Origin: Arcuatula senhousia
Lineage: Eukaryota; Mollusca; Bivalvia; Mytilida; Mytilidae
Assembly (NCBI GenBank): GCA_963971305.1
Contig: OZ020306.1
Span: 37,593,512-37,657,511, forward strand
Direction of reading: 5' to 3'
DNA length: 64,000 bases
Shown: piece after piece, positions 22,699-34,090 of the stretch
Layout: each line of letters opens with the position of its first letter
Numbering within the stretch: position 1 is the stretch's first letter
Position numbers and translations under genes: made by a program
Notes under the pieces: model-generated
The model's input: only the letters and a program-made list of their open reading frames with translations
Databases searched by the model: none
What the model was told of the DNA's origin: nothing

Positions 22699-24284
22699 GC
22701 TCAGTTAAGCCGAAGGCCATATGAGCTTATGCCAACACTATTCGTCCGTCGTCGTTCGTCGTCGTTAAATGATTTCAAAAATCTTCCTGTTTGAAACTAC
22801 AGAACAAATTTGACCGAAACTTACTTAATAGGAATAATATGAGACATGTTGGCTATAATTGATCCTAATTTTAGATTGATCCAATAAAAATATGGCAGCC
22901 GTTGCAAAAACTTAAACAGGGGGTAAAATAGCAATTCTATGCAAATAACTAAAAACGGTGACAGATAAAAATTCTGACAGGGTAAAAGTAATCAGCACGT
23001 CAAGATCTACTTGAAAGTTTGAAGAAATTTCAACTTACTATGTGGGATTTATTGCCCCTTTCCTTGATTTTTTTTCTGTGTTTTGCATTTATTTAGTCTT
23101 ATATCTCAAGAACTGTATAATAAAGGTAACAACAAAATTACCGAACGGGGATGACCAATCTCATATATCCAAGACCAAAGGCAAAACAACAAGGACATAC
23201 CAGAAAATTCAAAAGAAATTGTGGGTTGAACCCGGTTTAATGGTGTCAAAACTCCCTCTTTCATTGCGATCTAATGGTCTAGTAACACAAAACACAACAT
23301 AGTTTTGAGAGGTTATCATCTCAGTACATCAAACTGTTACAAACTAAATGAAACAATCACAAATCATTTCATCTGACATCATTTTGAATTTTGCTACCAG
23401 TGGCTGATATCGAAAGATATTGAAGCTGTTTTAATTGTATATTGTTCAGATAAGTAAACTCTACAAAATTGTCTATTGTGTCGAAATTATTAGATGACCC
23501 CTACAAAGTGTTATGGTCCTTAAATGCCAAAGAAGTAGTTGTTTTAGCCTTATGGTTTTGAACGATAGAAGATAGAGAAAAGGGTTTTGAGTGCTTTAAT
23601 GTTCAGATAATTGAGCTTTACAAAATTTTCCATTAGATTAAAATTGTCAGATGACCCCTTAATAGGAGTTATGGCCCCTAAAAGTCAAAAAAGTGGTTTT
23701 TGCCTTATAGATTAGGACGATAGTGGAGAGAGAAAAAGCATTTGCTTGCTTAAATGTTCAGCTAATAAGGATCTACAAAATTGTCCGTTAGGTTGAAATT
23801 GTCAGATGACCCCTTAAAGGTGTTATGGCCCCTTAAACACACAAATAGTGGTTATGATATAATAGTATATGAACGATAGAAGATTGGGAAAATGTGTTGC
23901 TAACTTAAATGTTCAGCTTATTGAATTCTACAAAATTGTTCATTAGGTTGAAATTATTAGATGATTTCCTCATATATAGTGGTTATAGCACATTTAACAC
24001 TTAAGGTTTTGTAGATTATGAACCACAAAAGATGGGGGAAAGGTTTTGCTTTCTTTAATGTTCAGTTAATAGAACTTTAAAGTTCATTAGGTCAAAATTT
24101 TCAGATGACCATTAGAAGTTATGGCCCTTATTGCCAAAAGTGGATTGTACATGAAAGATTGTGCCATGCAGCTTGCTCAGCTTTACATAGCTTTTCAGTG
24201 GTTTCATGCCATGACGGGCTGTTGGTAATTTTAAAAAGTCATTGAAGCCAGGTGAGCAATTGAGGCTCCTGAGAGCCTCTTGTT
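22699..24284 (+). repeat. GCTCACCTG-family element with internal 154-bp array
   Basis: The left end retains GCCGAAGGCCATATGAGCTTATGCC and a CGTCCGTCGTCG run; the right end reads CCAGGTGAGCAATTGAGGCTC and CTGAGAGCCTCTTGT. Between 23440 and 24110 a unit of about 154 bp repeats five times, each starting with TGTTCAG followed by 'CTACAAAATTGT..ATTAG', 'TCAGATGACCCCTTA' and 'GTTATGGCCC'. An unrelated Penelope-like tail (23123-23425) interrupts the left half. No protein coding potential. Confidence 0.65.
23123..23425 (-). mobile_element. Penelope-like family A 3' region, nested
   Basis: Carries AAAGGTAACAACAAAATTACCG, TCCAAGACCAAAGGC, the TTCATTGCGATC arm and ACCAGTGGCTGATATCGAA, colinear with 14027-14375. 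It lies inside the GCTCACCTG element and hence inserted after it. Confidence 0.6.
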
Positions 24285-24839
24285 TCTCCTTAATGTGGTT
24301 ATGGCATGCCTTACATCTGACTTGAACTATAACATTTCAAACATAAAGAAAATTACTACATGTAGTCGCGCAACTGAAAACTGAGAAAGCCAATCAAATG
24401 CATTTTTAAAATGGAACAATACTTTCTTATATCCACACAAATAAACTTTGTTCTTTTACTATAATAAACATTCAATTTTACTAGAATTAAGTTTCCAGAA
24501 AGATTTTTAAAAAAACATGTATTGCTTTAAAATTTTGGCTCCTAACTTATAGCTAGAATTTGAAAACAAACAAGAAAATTCAAAATGAACTGACATCCGT
24601 TTCGTCTAATCAAAACTTAAAAAGCACTTATATAATATTGACACACTAATATTTAAAAACCCCATACAAAATATTATACAAACTATAATTTTTTATGTCT
24701 ATTTCATTTGATTCGAACTTTTTTTTCAAAATATAAATTTATTGGTTAAGATTAAATTTGTTTAAATAATGAAATAAGGGATTATATTAAAGTAAATAAA
24801 CGTAATAACAAAACAAGGTTGAATTGAAACTGGAGGCAG
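24285..24839. other. Nothing recognised
   Basis: AT-rich sequence, no supported feature. Confidence 0.3.
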
Positions 24840-25410
24840 TTTTGAATGCGTCCTAAACGATTTCCCATTCATCACATTGGGAAAATCTGGCAGGGTGTTT
24901 CCCTTAACAACAAGTTTTACAGAAGTCCTAGGGGTAAGCAAAATCCTAGAAATGCCTCTAAATGCTTGTTTATAACCTCATTGAAAAAATGGACAGGGGT
25001 CCCAGGGGAAGGCACAGTCCTGGAAACACCTTAAATGCATTTGAGAACCTTATGGAAAAAATGTGGGCTTTGGTGTCCTTATAATTAAAGTTATACTAAA
25101 CGTCCCAGGTATAGGCAAATTCTGAAAATGTCTTTAAAATCATTTTTAGAACCTCATGGGAAAACAATTTGCATTGGTTTCCCCTAAAATGCCAGTTTTA
25201 CCGAAGTCCTATCGGTAAGCAAAATTTTGAAATGCCTTTAAATGCATTTTTAAAGCCTCATGAAAAAAAAATTGAGCAGGGGTTTCCCTATAAATGCAAG
25301 TTTTTCAGACATGTCAGGCGTAAGCGAAATCCTGGAAATGCTTTCAAATGCATTTTTAGAGCCTCATGGAAAAATTGGTCAGGGGTTCCCCTATGAACAC
25401 AAGTTTTATA
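24840..25410. repeat. Tandem repeat, about 104-bp unit, five copies
   Basis: Statements of 'GTAAGCAAAATCCTGGAAATGCC' type recur near 24934, 25011, 25112, 25215 and 25320, each followed by 'AAATGCATTTTTAGAGCCTCATGGAAAAA' and 'CAGGGGTTTCCC'. The last three spacings are 101-105 bp; the first unit is shortened. Open frames through it are chance products of the repetition. Confidence 0.65.
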
Positions 25411-25499
25411 TCTCCCTCATATAAATGATTACAATTATCATAAGGAGTAATAATATATTTAGTTATAGGGTGAGATCTCAATGATTTTCAAAATATTAA

Positions 25500-25820
25500 G
25501 TATTTTTGGCATTTTAGTAGGATAGCAGACATTTAAAAAAGCCTCTAGTTTTCGAGTTTGGGTAAATAGTATGACATACAGCTAAATTTAATATTTTATG
25601 AAAGGAAAATTATTACACTTTCAATTTAGCGTGGTCGTCGTATTCTGGCGTGGTCACGTTTTTCAATTTTTGACGTTTTTTGACGGTACCCATAAAATGT
25701 GCATTTTACCACTGTTTTTAAAGTCAATTCAAAAGACCGTTCATTATCCCAATTTAATCATAAAAGGCTTTGGACACGAGGATAATATGTTAAACTTGCC
25801 AAAAAATCAATAAAAAAGTT
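25500..25820 (+). repeat. Dispersed repeat, inverted partner of 9107-9430
   Basis: Shares AAAAGCCTCTAGTTTTCGA, AAAATGTGCATTTTACCACTG and AAAAGGCTTTGGACA with the reverse complement of 9107-9430. Non-coding. Confidence 0.5.
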
Positions 25821-26379
25821 ATAGAAAACCTTCATGCTATTCAAAGGCATTGTACATTTTTATATCAAGAATATTCATTGAATTTTTGACTATTGTCTCT
25901 TTTGTGACAAGATTCCGTGTCATGTTTACAAAATGCTTTACGTGAATTCAAGGTACGTTTGTTAAGTACACATGTACACACAAATTTAGATTTTTAGGTG
26001 TTGTAGTTTTAAAGAAATTTGGGGTTAAAGATCATCAAATTACACACGTGGCATGTCCGGATTAACACAAATCGGTTTTCGGTTAGGAATTTACACTATA
26101 TCCGGTCACAAAAAGCACGTGTACTTTTATTCACAAAGTTAAAATGTTCCTTTATTTAGCTAAATCAGGATGATTTGATATACACATTAACGATCTATAA
26201 AGGGGCTTTCTATAACTATTGTGATAAACTTTCTTATTTTTTATATTTCTGCAGATTTTTACAATTATAATATACAGAGTGAAAATTATAATATACAAAC
26301 CAAGTACGTGGGACCTGTTTATTTTCCGTATAAAGTAATAGAAAGGATATTGTACCAAATAATTTATGGTGGTCCCGGG
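25821..26379. other. Nothing recognised
   Basis: AT-rich sequence in the intron of the minus-strand Ig gene; no feature supported. Confidence 0.3.
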
Positions 26380-26860
26380 GGTGGGGAGGGGGTCAACTTC
26401 CTATATAAAGGTGTACGTGGATGTGCCAAAAATATGGGTAGGTTTTTTGAAAATCTATATCGAAATGGGTATATATTTTTGAGAAAAAAGTCTGGTCTTA
26501 TATCGATATGGGTCATGTGGTTCTTTTCTCAAGTTGAATTTTCATATAGATATGCCCCATTGCATTAGCAATAAGCTATAAGAAATAATCTCCATCTTTA
26601 GACTAATAATATTTGGCAACAAAAGAGAGCTATATTATAAATATATTAAATGAAATTTACATATTGATGAATATATATACATATGGGTCATAAAAAATGT
26701 CAATTTCATATAAATATGGGTCATGAATAAAGTTGCTTTTATAGAAATATGGGTTATGAATGAAATGGGTAATGCAAATTGGAATTTTTATATAAAGTAG
26801 GGTATCAGTTAACCCCCCCCCCCCCCCAGAAAAATTACCAAGTTAACCCCCCCCCCCGAT
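26380..26860. repeat. ATATGGGTCAT-type degenerate repeat ending in C runs
   Basis: The phrase ATATGGGTCAT or near variants recurs at irregular intervals (about 26506, 26681, 26715, 26748) and the block ends in long C homopolymers near 26813-26857. It looks like a low-complexity dispersed element; its boundaries are vague. Confidence 0.4.
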
Positions 26861-27469
26861 GATGATTTTTTTTCCGCCGCTACACTCAGTTATAGAAATG
26901 TCGGATGTTTATCCGTGCGTCCATCGATCACACTTTTGTTATGAAAGCGCTTTCACGCCTGCAATTCGAAATTGATGTTCGTGATTTTTCCCCCATTATG
27001 TTTATACTAATAATACCTTTATGCCAAATTTCAAGAAGCTGTGGCATGTACAAGATGTACAAGTAGTTGCTGAGAAAACTGTAACGCCTCAGGACGGCGC
27101 TAGACGCATGACGACGCAGGACGACGGATGGTGTCAGAGAGACCTCTATATTTGTCGATAATGCTACACTTTACAAGCGACATAATAAGGTGAAATATTG
27201 TAAATTGCAAGTCAATTAAGAATTAAAAATAATGGTAAATAAAATAAGATATACATAATGTTCACTATAACTTAGGAACCTTCATTCCAAGTTTCATTCG
27301 GCAAAGTCCAATAGATCTAAAGTATTGAAAATGATAAATTAAATGTCACTTAACGAAATTATGGTAAAGATGGAATGACATGGAATGCATGTTCTGAATG
27401 CCAGATGCAGATAGGTACCAATGGAGCATTTAAGCGTCGACAGACTGAAAGGCAAAATTAATACATTCA
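26861..27469. other. Likely dispersed repeat, unassigned
   Basis: The text around ATCCGTGCGTCCATCGATCA and the GACGACGCAGGACGACGGA-type run near 27109-27127 is typical of the boundaries of other repeats here, but no partner copy in the window could be aligned with confidence. No gene. Confidence 0.3.
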
Positions 27470-27660
27470 ATCAAGAACAGGTCAGACAAGCACGAAACAA
27501 CAGACACTATAATAACAAAAAGAAAAAAAAAAGCTGAATAGCAATCAACAATGCGAACTCACGTCACAACGAGACTGAACTCAGGTGCTACGGTAATGCA
27601 AGTAGTCACTGCTTGTTGCAACACTCCCGACGCGTTGCTAAATTTCAGCGTGTCAAATCC
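27470..27660 (-). mobile_element. Fragment of Penelope-like family B tail
   Basis: The reverse complement matches the 17210-17340 region: counterparts of GCGAACTCACGTCACAACGA, CTGAACTCAGGTGCT and CAGCGTGTCAAATCC are seen in the same order as in 56460-56600. Degraded and joined to the 69-bp duplication that follows. Confidence 0.5.
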
Positions 27661-27790
27661 CAAAGAAATAATGCAACATAATGCAACATTTGGGACGGAC
27701 GAACGGACGATGGTTGAACCATCAAATCCCAAAGAAATAATGCAACATAATGCAACATTTGGGACAGACGAACGGACGATGGTTGAACCA
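27653..27790. repeat. 69-bp tandem duplication
   Basis: A unit starting TCAAATCCCAAAGAAATAAT occurs twice in near-perfect tandem (27653 and 27722). Being a multiple of three, it duplicates blocks in frames on both strands, which should not be read as a protein repeat. Confidence 0.75.
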
Positions 27791-29689
27791 ACCCAAACAC
27801 TATATGCCCCCACTTTCGTATACGGGAGATAAAAACAACATCTATACACATCTGGGAAATAAAAATTCCATATTTCTTCTATGAGTGCATGGTGTCTGCC
27901 ATCAGATAACCGTTAATTTCCTTTTTTTCCAACGGGGACCGTTTTTTTTTTGCAGCCTTACTGACACTAGCTATGATAGACATGCAAACATATACGCGTT
28001 TTGAGAAGTAATATGCAAATATAGTATGATATGATACTAGTCTTGGATGGTTTAGAGGTCCAAAGGTTCCAAGAGAACATCCCTACCCGAATAAATCCAA
28101 TTCATTATTTATTAAAAGGTGCACGTCATCTACATGTACACTTGTGTACGAAAAAGATTTCATAAAAACACGAAGACAGTCTATCAACGTACCTTTGAGG
28201 GTTTAGCGATGCAACATATCAAACCCTATTGGGTCAATGGTAAACATTCATAAATGGCTTTTTAAAAATTCTAAAAATTATTAAAAACATCAAGTAAGAC
28301 GTGCAAAACAAGGCGTTTGAGATCTAGATGAGTAGTGCATGCGTGAATCCAAAAAGTGTAACGAGTGAAAGAATGCAAGCACAGACAGACAGACGAACGG
28401 TACAAACCATAACATACCTCAGTGGGTATTAGATGAAAAGAAACAAGTTATTCGATCTAACAAACCTTACATCGAAAGTATAGAAACTTTATTTTGGTAA
28501 TACATGAAGTATAGTGGATACAAAATGTGTGACCGGCGTAAGAAAGGAAAGAAGCACAGACAGACGAACGGACAGAACAAACCATGATATACCTCGATGG
28601 GTATCAAAATGAAAAGAAACGGATAATTTAAAAATCTTTTATTTTAATCTACATACATGTACGGCGATGTATGATAATATTTTACAACCAAGTTGACAAC
28701 CAGCTCTTTACCGAACTATGTGCTTATAAGCAGCAGTTCTTTCATTTCTTGCATTAGAATTTTATATTTTCATTATATTCTATACTTTAATTATGGTTTT
28801 GACCTAATATATATCTTGGGGAAAAAAATAAAAAAACAATGTTAATGAAAGTCTAGAAGAAGGTCGTTCTAGGCAAAAAATAGCATAGTTTTAGATTGAT
28901 TCCCAGCGAAGTGCAGTTGGTATATATGGTAAGGTTAGATATCAAAAAATTATTTCAACCTATACACAAAAGAATTAAGCCAATATAATTTGAAAATAAT
29001 GATTTGTAACACCAGGATTACGTTGTACGTTATGGTAAAGACAAAATTGCAATTCTTCACTTTTTACATTTCGGAAGCTCATTTCGGCATGAATTTTGTA
29101 AATAAACTATATTTTTTTACCGTTATTATAAAATTGTATTATTATTTAACAAGAAAAACCGTCTTTGAAGTCTAATTCTTGGCAAACAAAATTTTTAACA
29201 CCATATTTTGATCTGTACCCCCTTTTGGAGTGAAATTCAAGATTCACCTTTGACGTCATTTTTCTCAAAACGTGACTGCGTTAGAATGCAACGACCTCGA
29301 TATTCTTGTAGGCATTGTTTTCCTCTTTTCAATGATATATAATATAGCCGTGTGTCATACTATTAAGTCAAATCGACAAAAAAATGACCCTCTGCTCCTC
29401 TACTATTTAGCATAAAATCACTGTTGTCAATAATAAATCTGTGTCCTATCTTGGAACTAAAACTGTATTTGCCTATATATAGCCACCAAATTTCGTTATA
29501 GGGGAATGTAGGCTTGTTTCTGCTTCTACCAGAGATATGTTAAATCGGTTTTTTAAAGTTTCGCTGAAGCATCAATCCTGCTCAATCTTTATTGAAGTAT
29601 GGGTAGGCTCAAAATATTATTGAAATATTAAATAATTGTTTTCGCGATTCATTTAAACGTATATATACAAAACGAGCATTATAGGATAT
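27791..29689. other. No gene; duplicated GACAGACGAACGG segments
   Basis: Two related segments with CAGACAGACGAACGG followed by ACATACCTC and GGGTAT..ATGAAAAGAAAC lie at about 28380 and 28560, probably two units of a diverged tandem repeat. The rest is AT-rich with no supported feature. Confidence 0.4.
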
Positions 29690-29745
29690 GGCTTTATAGT
29701 CATTATGACAGCATCAGCTTACATGGATTTTGGTCAGGTGAGCTA
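29690..29745 (-). repeat. End of a GCTCACCTG-family element
   Basis: AGCTTACATGGATTTTGGTC followed by AGGTGAGCTA is the reverse complement of the family's left end. How far the element extends leftward is unclear. Confidence 0.4.
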
Positions 29746-29878
29746 TCAAAAATAAGATCGTAGAATAAAAAAATGTAAAATTTAATCTAAAAATAATGTT
29801 CCATAAATTGTAAGTATTTTAGTGTATCATTGTTATTTATTGTGATAAAAGTATAAAAGTTAACAAGCATTAACTTAC

Positions 29879-29933
29879 CATAAACAGATTTTCCTATTAA
29901 GAACAATATAAAAAACTTGATTGATATTTGCAT
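29879..29933 (-). CDS. Signal-peptide exon 1 of the minus-strand Ig gene
   Basis: Start codon at 29933 and donor G|GTAAGT after 29879 give 18 codons plus one base (phase 1). The peptide MQISIKFFILFLIGKSVYG has a hydrophobic core typical of a secretion signal. Joining the trailing G to the first two bases of the exon at 5477-5797 gives Gly and keeps the frame. The paralogous exon at 39941-39995 has the same length, donor and peptide pattern, which supports this small exon despite its size. The gene product would enter the secretory pathway. The main uncertainty is the 24 kb distance to the Ig exon, which leaves room for other exons or another partner. Confidence 0.8.
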
Positions 29934-30100
29934 CTTGAAATACATAAACATTCCTCCTTCATCTGTACTTATAAAATTAAAAAATGGTTAACAGTGTTCA
30001 TTTCGATAGTCACGTGGTCTTTTTAAATGGTACGATTTACTAGATTTACAATAAAAAATATACACACTGATAGTATCTGCATGGTTTACCGCGCTCACAA
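29934..30100 (-). promoter_or_regulatory. Conserved 5' region of the minus-strand Ig gene
   Basis: Read on the minus strand, this block aligns with 39780-39940 upstream of the plus-strand paralogue. Shared pieces include TTTAAAAAGACCACGTGACT (TTTAAAAATACCACATGACT in the other), AAATGAACACTGTTAA, TACAGATGAA and TTTATGTATTTCAAG directly before the ATG. The A/T-rich TTTAAAAA could serve as a TATA-like box. CACGTG is a perfect E-box here but CACATG in the paralogue. The start of transcription is not known. Confidence 0.55.
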
Positions 30101-30365
30101 CTCGTTAAGACGTAGCACTTACCAACAGGACCAAAGTCTTACATGTAATATTCACAAATTCATACAGGGATTGGCATTTTCATTCTTTTTTAAAGCGCAT
30201 TTAATGATTCTAATATAGAAGACATGAGCTTCAGCCGTATTAAATTGTTAACGTTTGACAAGTCATGTTGTACATTTTGTACTACAGCTAAGCTATATAA
30301 TTTAAAAAAGTAGTGGAATATATATGAAAACTGTTAAGAAATTACAATTTTATTTTAGTTTGTGG
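30101..30365. other. Intergenic sequence, weak similarity to 39600-39780
   Basis: Similarity to the upstream region of the other Ig gene fades out here. No gene seen. Confidence 0.3.
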
Positions 30366-31560
30366 GTGGCAAATGGGGTAATGATAATATCAACGAACCA
30401 AGATGATCAATATCAATGTCCAAGAGTTACGACAAAACATGGAGGACACACCAGACAAATTACCCATCGCAATGGTCCTAACTTGGTAGAGGCATTTCAA
30501 ATGAAATGGTGGGTTAAACCAGGTTTTATAGCACACCAAACTTCCCTCGTCCATTGCGATCTTAGGGTCCGGTAGTTACACAAAACGCAACACGGTTGTG
30601 AAGACATAATAGGGATAATAAGATGATCATCTTATACAACAATCTGCAAAACACTGATCAAAGCAATCACTAACCAATACGATTAACATAATTTTGATTT
30701 TTTTTCGCCAGTGGCTGATATCGAATTTAAGGAAGAATTTTTTGAGGGAATGTGGAAGAAGAATTTTCTTGTAACATACAAGTATACAGTCGGTCACGGA
30801 CACCGCGGTGTCGTATAACAAGATATCAGAACAAATTACACATGCCCTGTCATATCGAATAAGTTGAGCAAAATAAACACTGTAAACAGGTGAATTAGGT
30901 ATGTTGCTTAGAGAAATTAAATTCGTCTCTTTTATCGCAAAGTTTTGCATTGAGATGACCACCCTCGCAAGAGTATAAAATTAAACCAGCGAAGCGAGGA
31001 GCACAAATAATGCCCATTGGAATGCCAATGTGTTGTTAAAAATTCTCCTCCAAATGTGACAAATGTGTTGTCAATATTGACATCATGCAAACTGCAAACT
31101 TTGATGAATATTTAAAGAGGACATGAAAGAGTTGTAGTTGGCTATGATCTCATCTTTGTCATATCAAGTCCGAGTTCATGTAACACAGGCAGAAGAATTA
31201 CCATCAATGCCTAGTTCTTTAACCAGACATCTATAGTAATGTGCTTAACATACGAAAACTATATTGTTGGAAGCCATGTCTGCGGGTGTGACATCATACT
31301 TGTCATAAAAGGAAGAGGGACAATGGAGAGCTTCACGATCTCTAAATACAGAATTAGGCTAAGGGTTAACACATTTTCGAAGTTTGTTAATTCGGCTGCG
31401 TACAAGAGATAATTCTTACCCAGTCCGACAGCGATTCAAACTCTGGTTCTAATCCCTTGCCGTTTTATTCAAGCTCTGGCAATTTCCTCCACAACGTTCA
31501 TGATGATCTAAGTTATGGTTCCAATTTATACGTTGTGGCTCCCTGAATGAAGAGTTTAGT
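30366..31560 (-). pseudogene. Penelope-like family A relic
   Basis: On the minus strand the middle part reads LSNIPNSPVYSVYFAQLIRY, the degenerate C-terminal reverse transcriptase block. Left of it (30366-30620) is the family 3' region with ACGAACCAAGATGATCAATA and the CCATTGCGATCTTAGGGTCC arm. To the right, translated only in broken frames, are parts of the thumb and N-terminal regions (TGCCCATTGGAATGCCAATG corresponds to IGIPMG). Large internal deletions and stops are present. It lies between the two Ig genes. Confidence 0.65.
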
Positions 31561-31589
31561 TTCATTTTGAAACATATTAAAAAAGATAA

Positions 31590-32000
31590 TTTTATACAAG
31601 TTATATTTTGCACAGCTGTTTAGTACAATAAAATACAGGTCAAGTTCGATTTCCTGTGTGATCCGAAAAATAGTTTTTTGAGATAGGCAACTTTAAAAAA
31701 AAAGTCAAATTTAATTATTTTTGTTTGAGTGTCCAACTGATTACTTGAAGACGCGTCAAGGGAATCAAATGATATTTTGCACAGCTGTTTAGTACAATAA
31801 ATTACAGGTCAAGTATAATTTCCAGCATGATCTAAAAATAGTTTTTAAAATTGGCCACTTTGAAAAATTAAATTTCATGATTTTTTTAGTTTTCGACGGA
31901 TAATTTGAAAACAACGTCGTCAAGATATTTGAATGATATTTTGCTCAGCTGTCTGGTACAATAAAATACAGGTCAAGTTTAATTTCAAGCATGATGTGAA
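31590..32000. repeat. Tandem repeat, about 167-bp unit, three copies
   Basis: ATATTTTGCACAGCTGT recurs at about 31602, 31771 and 31936, each followed by 'GTACAATAAAATACAGGTCAAGT' and 'TGATCTGAAAAATAG'. The units are diverged. Confidence 0.65.
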
Positions 32001-32099
32001 AAATATTTGTGATGAATCTCAATGAAATAACAGAAAGACGGAAAGTCGTGGTCATCGTAAATACAATGCACCAAAGCTTTGCGATGTTACAATAAATAG

Positions 32100-32900
32100 A
32101 ATGCTACCGTTTGTCAAAAATCACATCATAAATCTGTTATGGCACACATTCCTCCTTATTTCAAAGACAGAAGTATTCAAATCATCTCTCATACCTATAC
32201 TTTCACTGTTGCACTCAAGGTTTTCAACTACAAAAAAGTATTGCAGGATTTCCAAATTAATGACCTTAAAGCAAAACCTCGAGACTGCTCTTGTCAAAAT
32301 TCCCAATTAATCTATGGTCCCTCTGGCCACGTTATCACTGACGGCTTGATTATCGTGGAAAATGACTTACTGCGCGATGTTCAGGCTTAAGGGCAAAAAT
32401 ATCGTGAGTCTAGACGCATCAACTGGAACCTTAATTTTAAAACAATTATGGATTCAAATAAAGACTATGCCAGAAAATGGGCAACGAAAGAACAGGAAAA
32501 AGAAAATGACGTTTTGTCGGAGTGGGTAAAAGCTGTGAGGTCATTGATTTTGAAAAGAATCAATTCTTTGAAGAGTTCAATGAGCACTAAAGCAACATCC
32601 ATTTTTAACAACGCTGATGTTGCTGAAACACTGTCATGACTGTCCACCTTACATGACAAATATGTTATTGTAACTGCAGACAAAGCACCAAATAACATCA
32701 TTTTCATGTGCAAGAAACAATATACTGATTGCTTGACAGCTGAATTAGGGGTTGGTTGTACCAGCAATAGCACAACGCACAAAGCTACAACACTGTCTAC
32801 GGAGCCAATCATTTACAATCACAAATTTGTCATTTCCTTTTTCGGACTGCTCTCTGTTGGTGCTGACAATCCCTATTTTGGGTTCCTAAATTACATAAAA
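32100..32900 (+). pseudogene. Penelope-like element, N-terminal region relic
   Basis: Frames joined across stops give PPYFKDRSIQIISHTYTFTV, then LIYGPSGHVITDGLIIVEND, ARKWATKEQEKENDVLSEWV and KYVIVTADKAPNNIIFMCKK. These are the conserved N-terminal blocks that precede the reverse transcriptase fingers in bivalve Penelope-like proteins. It is on the plus strand, opposite to the neighbouring relic at 30366-31560, so it is a separate insertion. Stops after GLIIVENDLL and after AETLS, and the missing RT core, make it dead. Confidence 0.65.
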
Positions 32901-32957
32901 TCCATAAAAACAGCGCTTCATTGCAGGGTCATCAAAATGTACCACTAAACCTATTTC

Positions 32958-33288
32958 AGTTCTGTTGACTTCTATAATACGGTAAACCTGATCGCTGACC
33001 ATAGTGGACCAAGATGCATCGAGAGTGTCATGAACCATGCAAGTAAAAATCTTATTTGTGGTTTGCCAAGTAGAACACTATATGACTAAATTTTCCGCCT
33101 TACCCACCCTCCCCTTTTCCTATTGTCTTAAAATTTACTGCTCCTTTATCCCCTGCCCACACCTATATTTCTTATCATTATTTTATGTTCATTTTATCAC
33201 CCTCTTCATGTTCATTGATCTCTTATGTAATCTTTTTAATGTTTCTAGGGCATGAAATCATGAAATAGTAAGTACTCACTCACTCATT
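32958..33288 (+). mobile_element. SINE-like retroposon, copy D, old and 5'-truncated
   Basis: Aligns with copy A from about 1107 to 1434: TCTATAATACGGTAAACCTG, CATAGTGGACCAAGATG, CTATATGACTAAATTTTCCG, TTTTATGTTCATTTTATCAC, ending ACTCACTCACTCA. It carries many substitutions and small gaps and lacks the GC-rich head, so the family has both old and young members in this window. Confidence 0.65.
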
Positions 33289-33310
33289 AAGTTGATTGCC
33301 TCATGGTTGC

Positions 33311-33347
33311 AGTTTTTTTTTTTTTTTTTTTTTTTGGGGGGGGGTAA
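33311..33347. repeat. T then G homopolymer runs
   Basis: A run of more than 20 T is followed directly by a run of G. Such runs are common assembly weak points. Confidence 0.7.
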
Positions 33348-33544
33348 TGTTCTTGCCCCTGACGTCAGAAAGTCGTGAAGGGGCGAACAATGAAAAGTTA
33401 CTTTTTAATTCATGACAATTGTTTTTCAATATTAATATTCATTTGATACGGTATTTTAAATTGAAAAAAAAAAAACAAGAAGAAATCCGTGAGCCAATGA
33501 TGACTAGTGATACCCCCGGTTTCACAACTAGTGCTAGTATGCAT

Positions 33545-34090
33545 TGTGTTTAATATAACGTTTACAGGAAACAAGAAGTAAATGTTTGATCATCGGGATT
33601 CCACATTATATCATGTCCATACCAAGCATCAGCAACCTAGGAGTAATAGTTTCTGAGTTATACATGTAAGAAAATGAAAAGTATAACATAATTTAAAAAT
33701 TATTTTCGGTTAACAGGAAGAAGATGTCCGATGGATTCAAAAACGTATCGCACAGTACACCAAGTCCATATCAATCTTCTTACCAAATATCAGCAATACA
33801 TATAAATAGCTAGGAATAATAGTTGCCAAGTTATGAGCAAATGAAAAGTGGAAAGAAATTAAAGTGTGCCGGAAAATTTTCAAGTTTTCGGTAAACGGGT
33901 AGTAGATGTCTGATTGACACAAGAACATATCCCACAATGCTTCATGTCCATATAAAGCTTGTCACTAAATAAAAACAACCTAGGACAAAAGGTAGATGAG
34001 TTATAAGTAAACAAAAAGCGGGACGGAACTACGGAACCACGACACGGGTAAAACACTATACCCCTTCTTTTCCAATGCGGGTTATAAAAA
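33545..34090. repeat. Diverged tandem repeat, about 150-180-bp unit, three copies
   Basis: Units share 'CATGTCCATA..AAGC', 'CAGCAACCTAGGA', 'GTTATAAG..A' and 'TTTTCGGTTAACAGG.AGAAGATGTC' near 33612, 33761 and 33943. The end reads GGAACCACGACACGGG. Non-coding. Confidence 0.5.

Noticed and set aside
24846..25396. Frames through the 104-bp tandem repeat with a repeated peptide pattern
   Set aside because: The peptide repetition follows from the DNA repeat and is broken by shifts between units.
27551..27849. Frames on both strands with an internal duplicated block
   Set aside because: The block is a 69-bp DNA tandem duplication, a multiple of three, that keeps any frame open on either strand.
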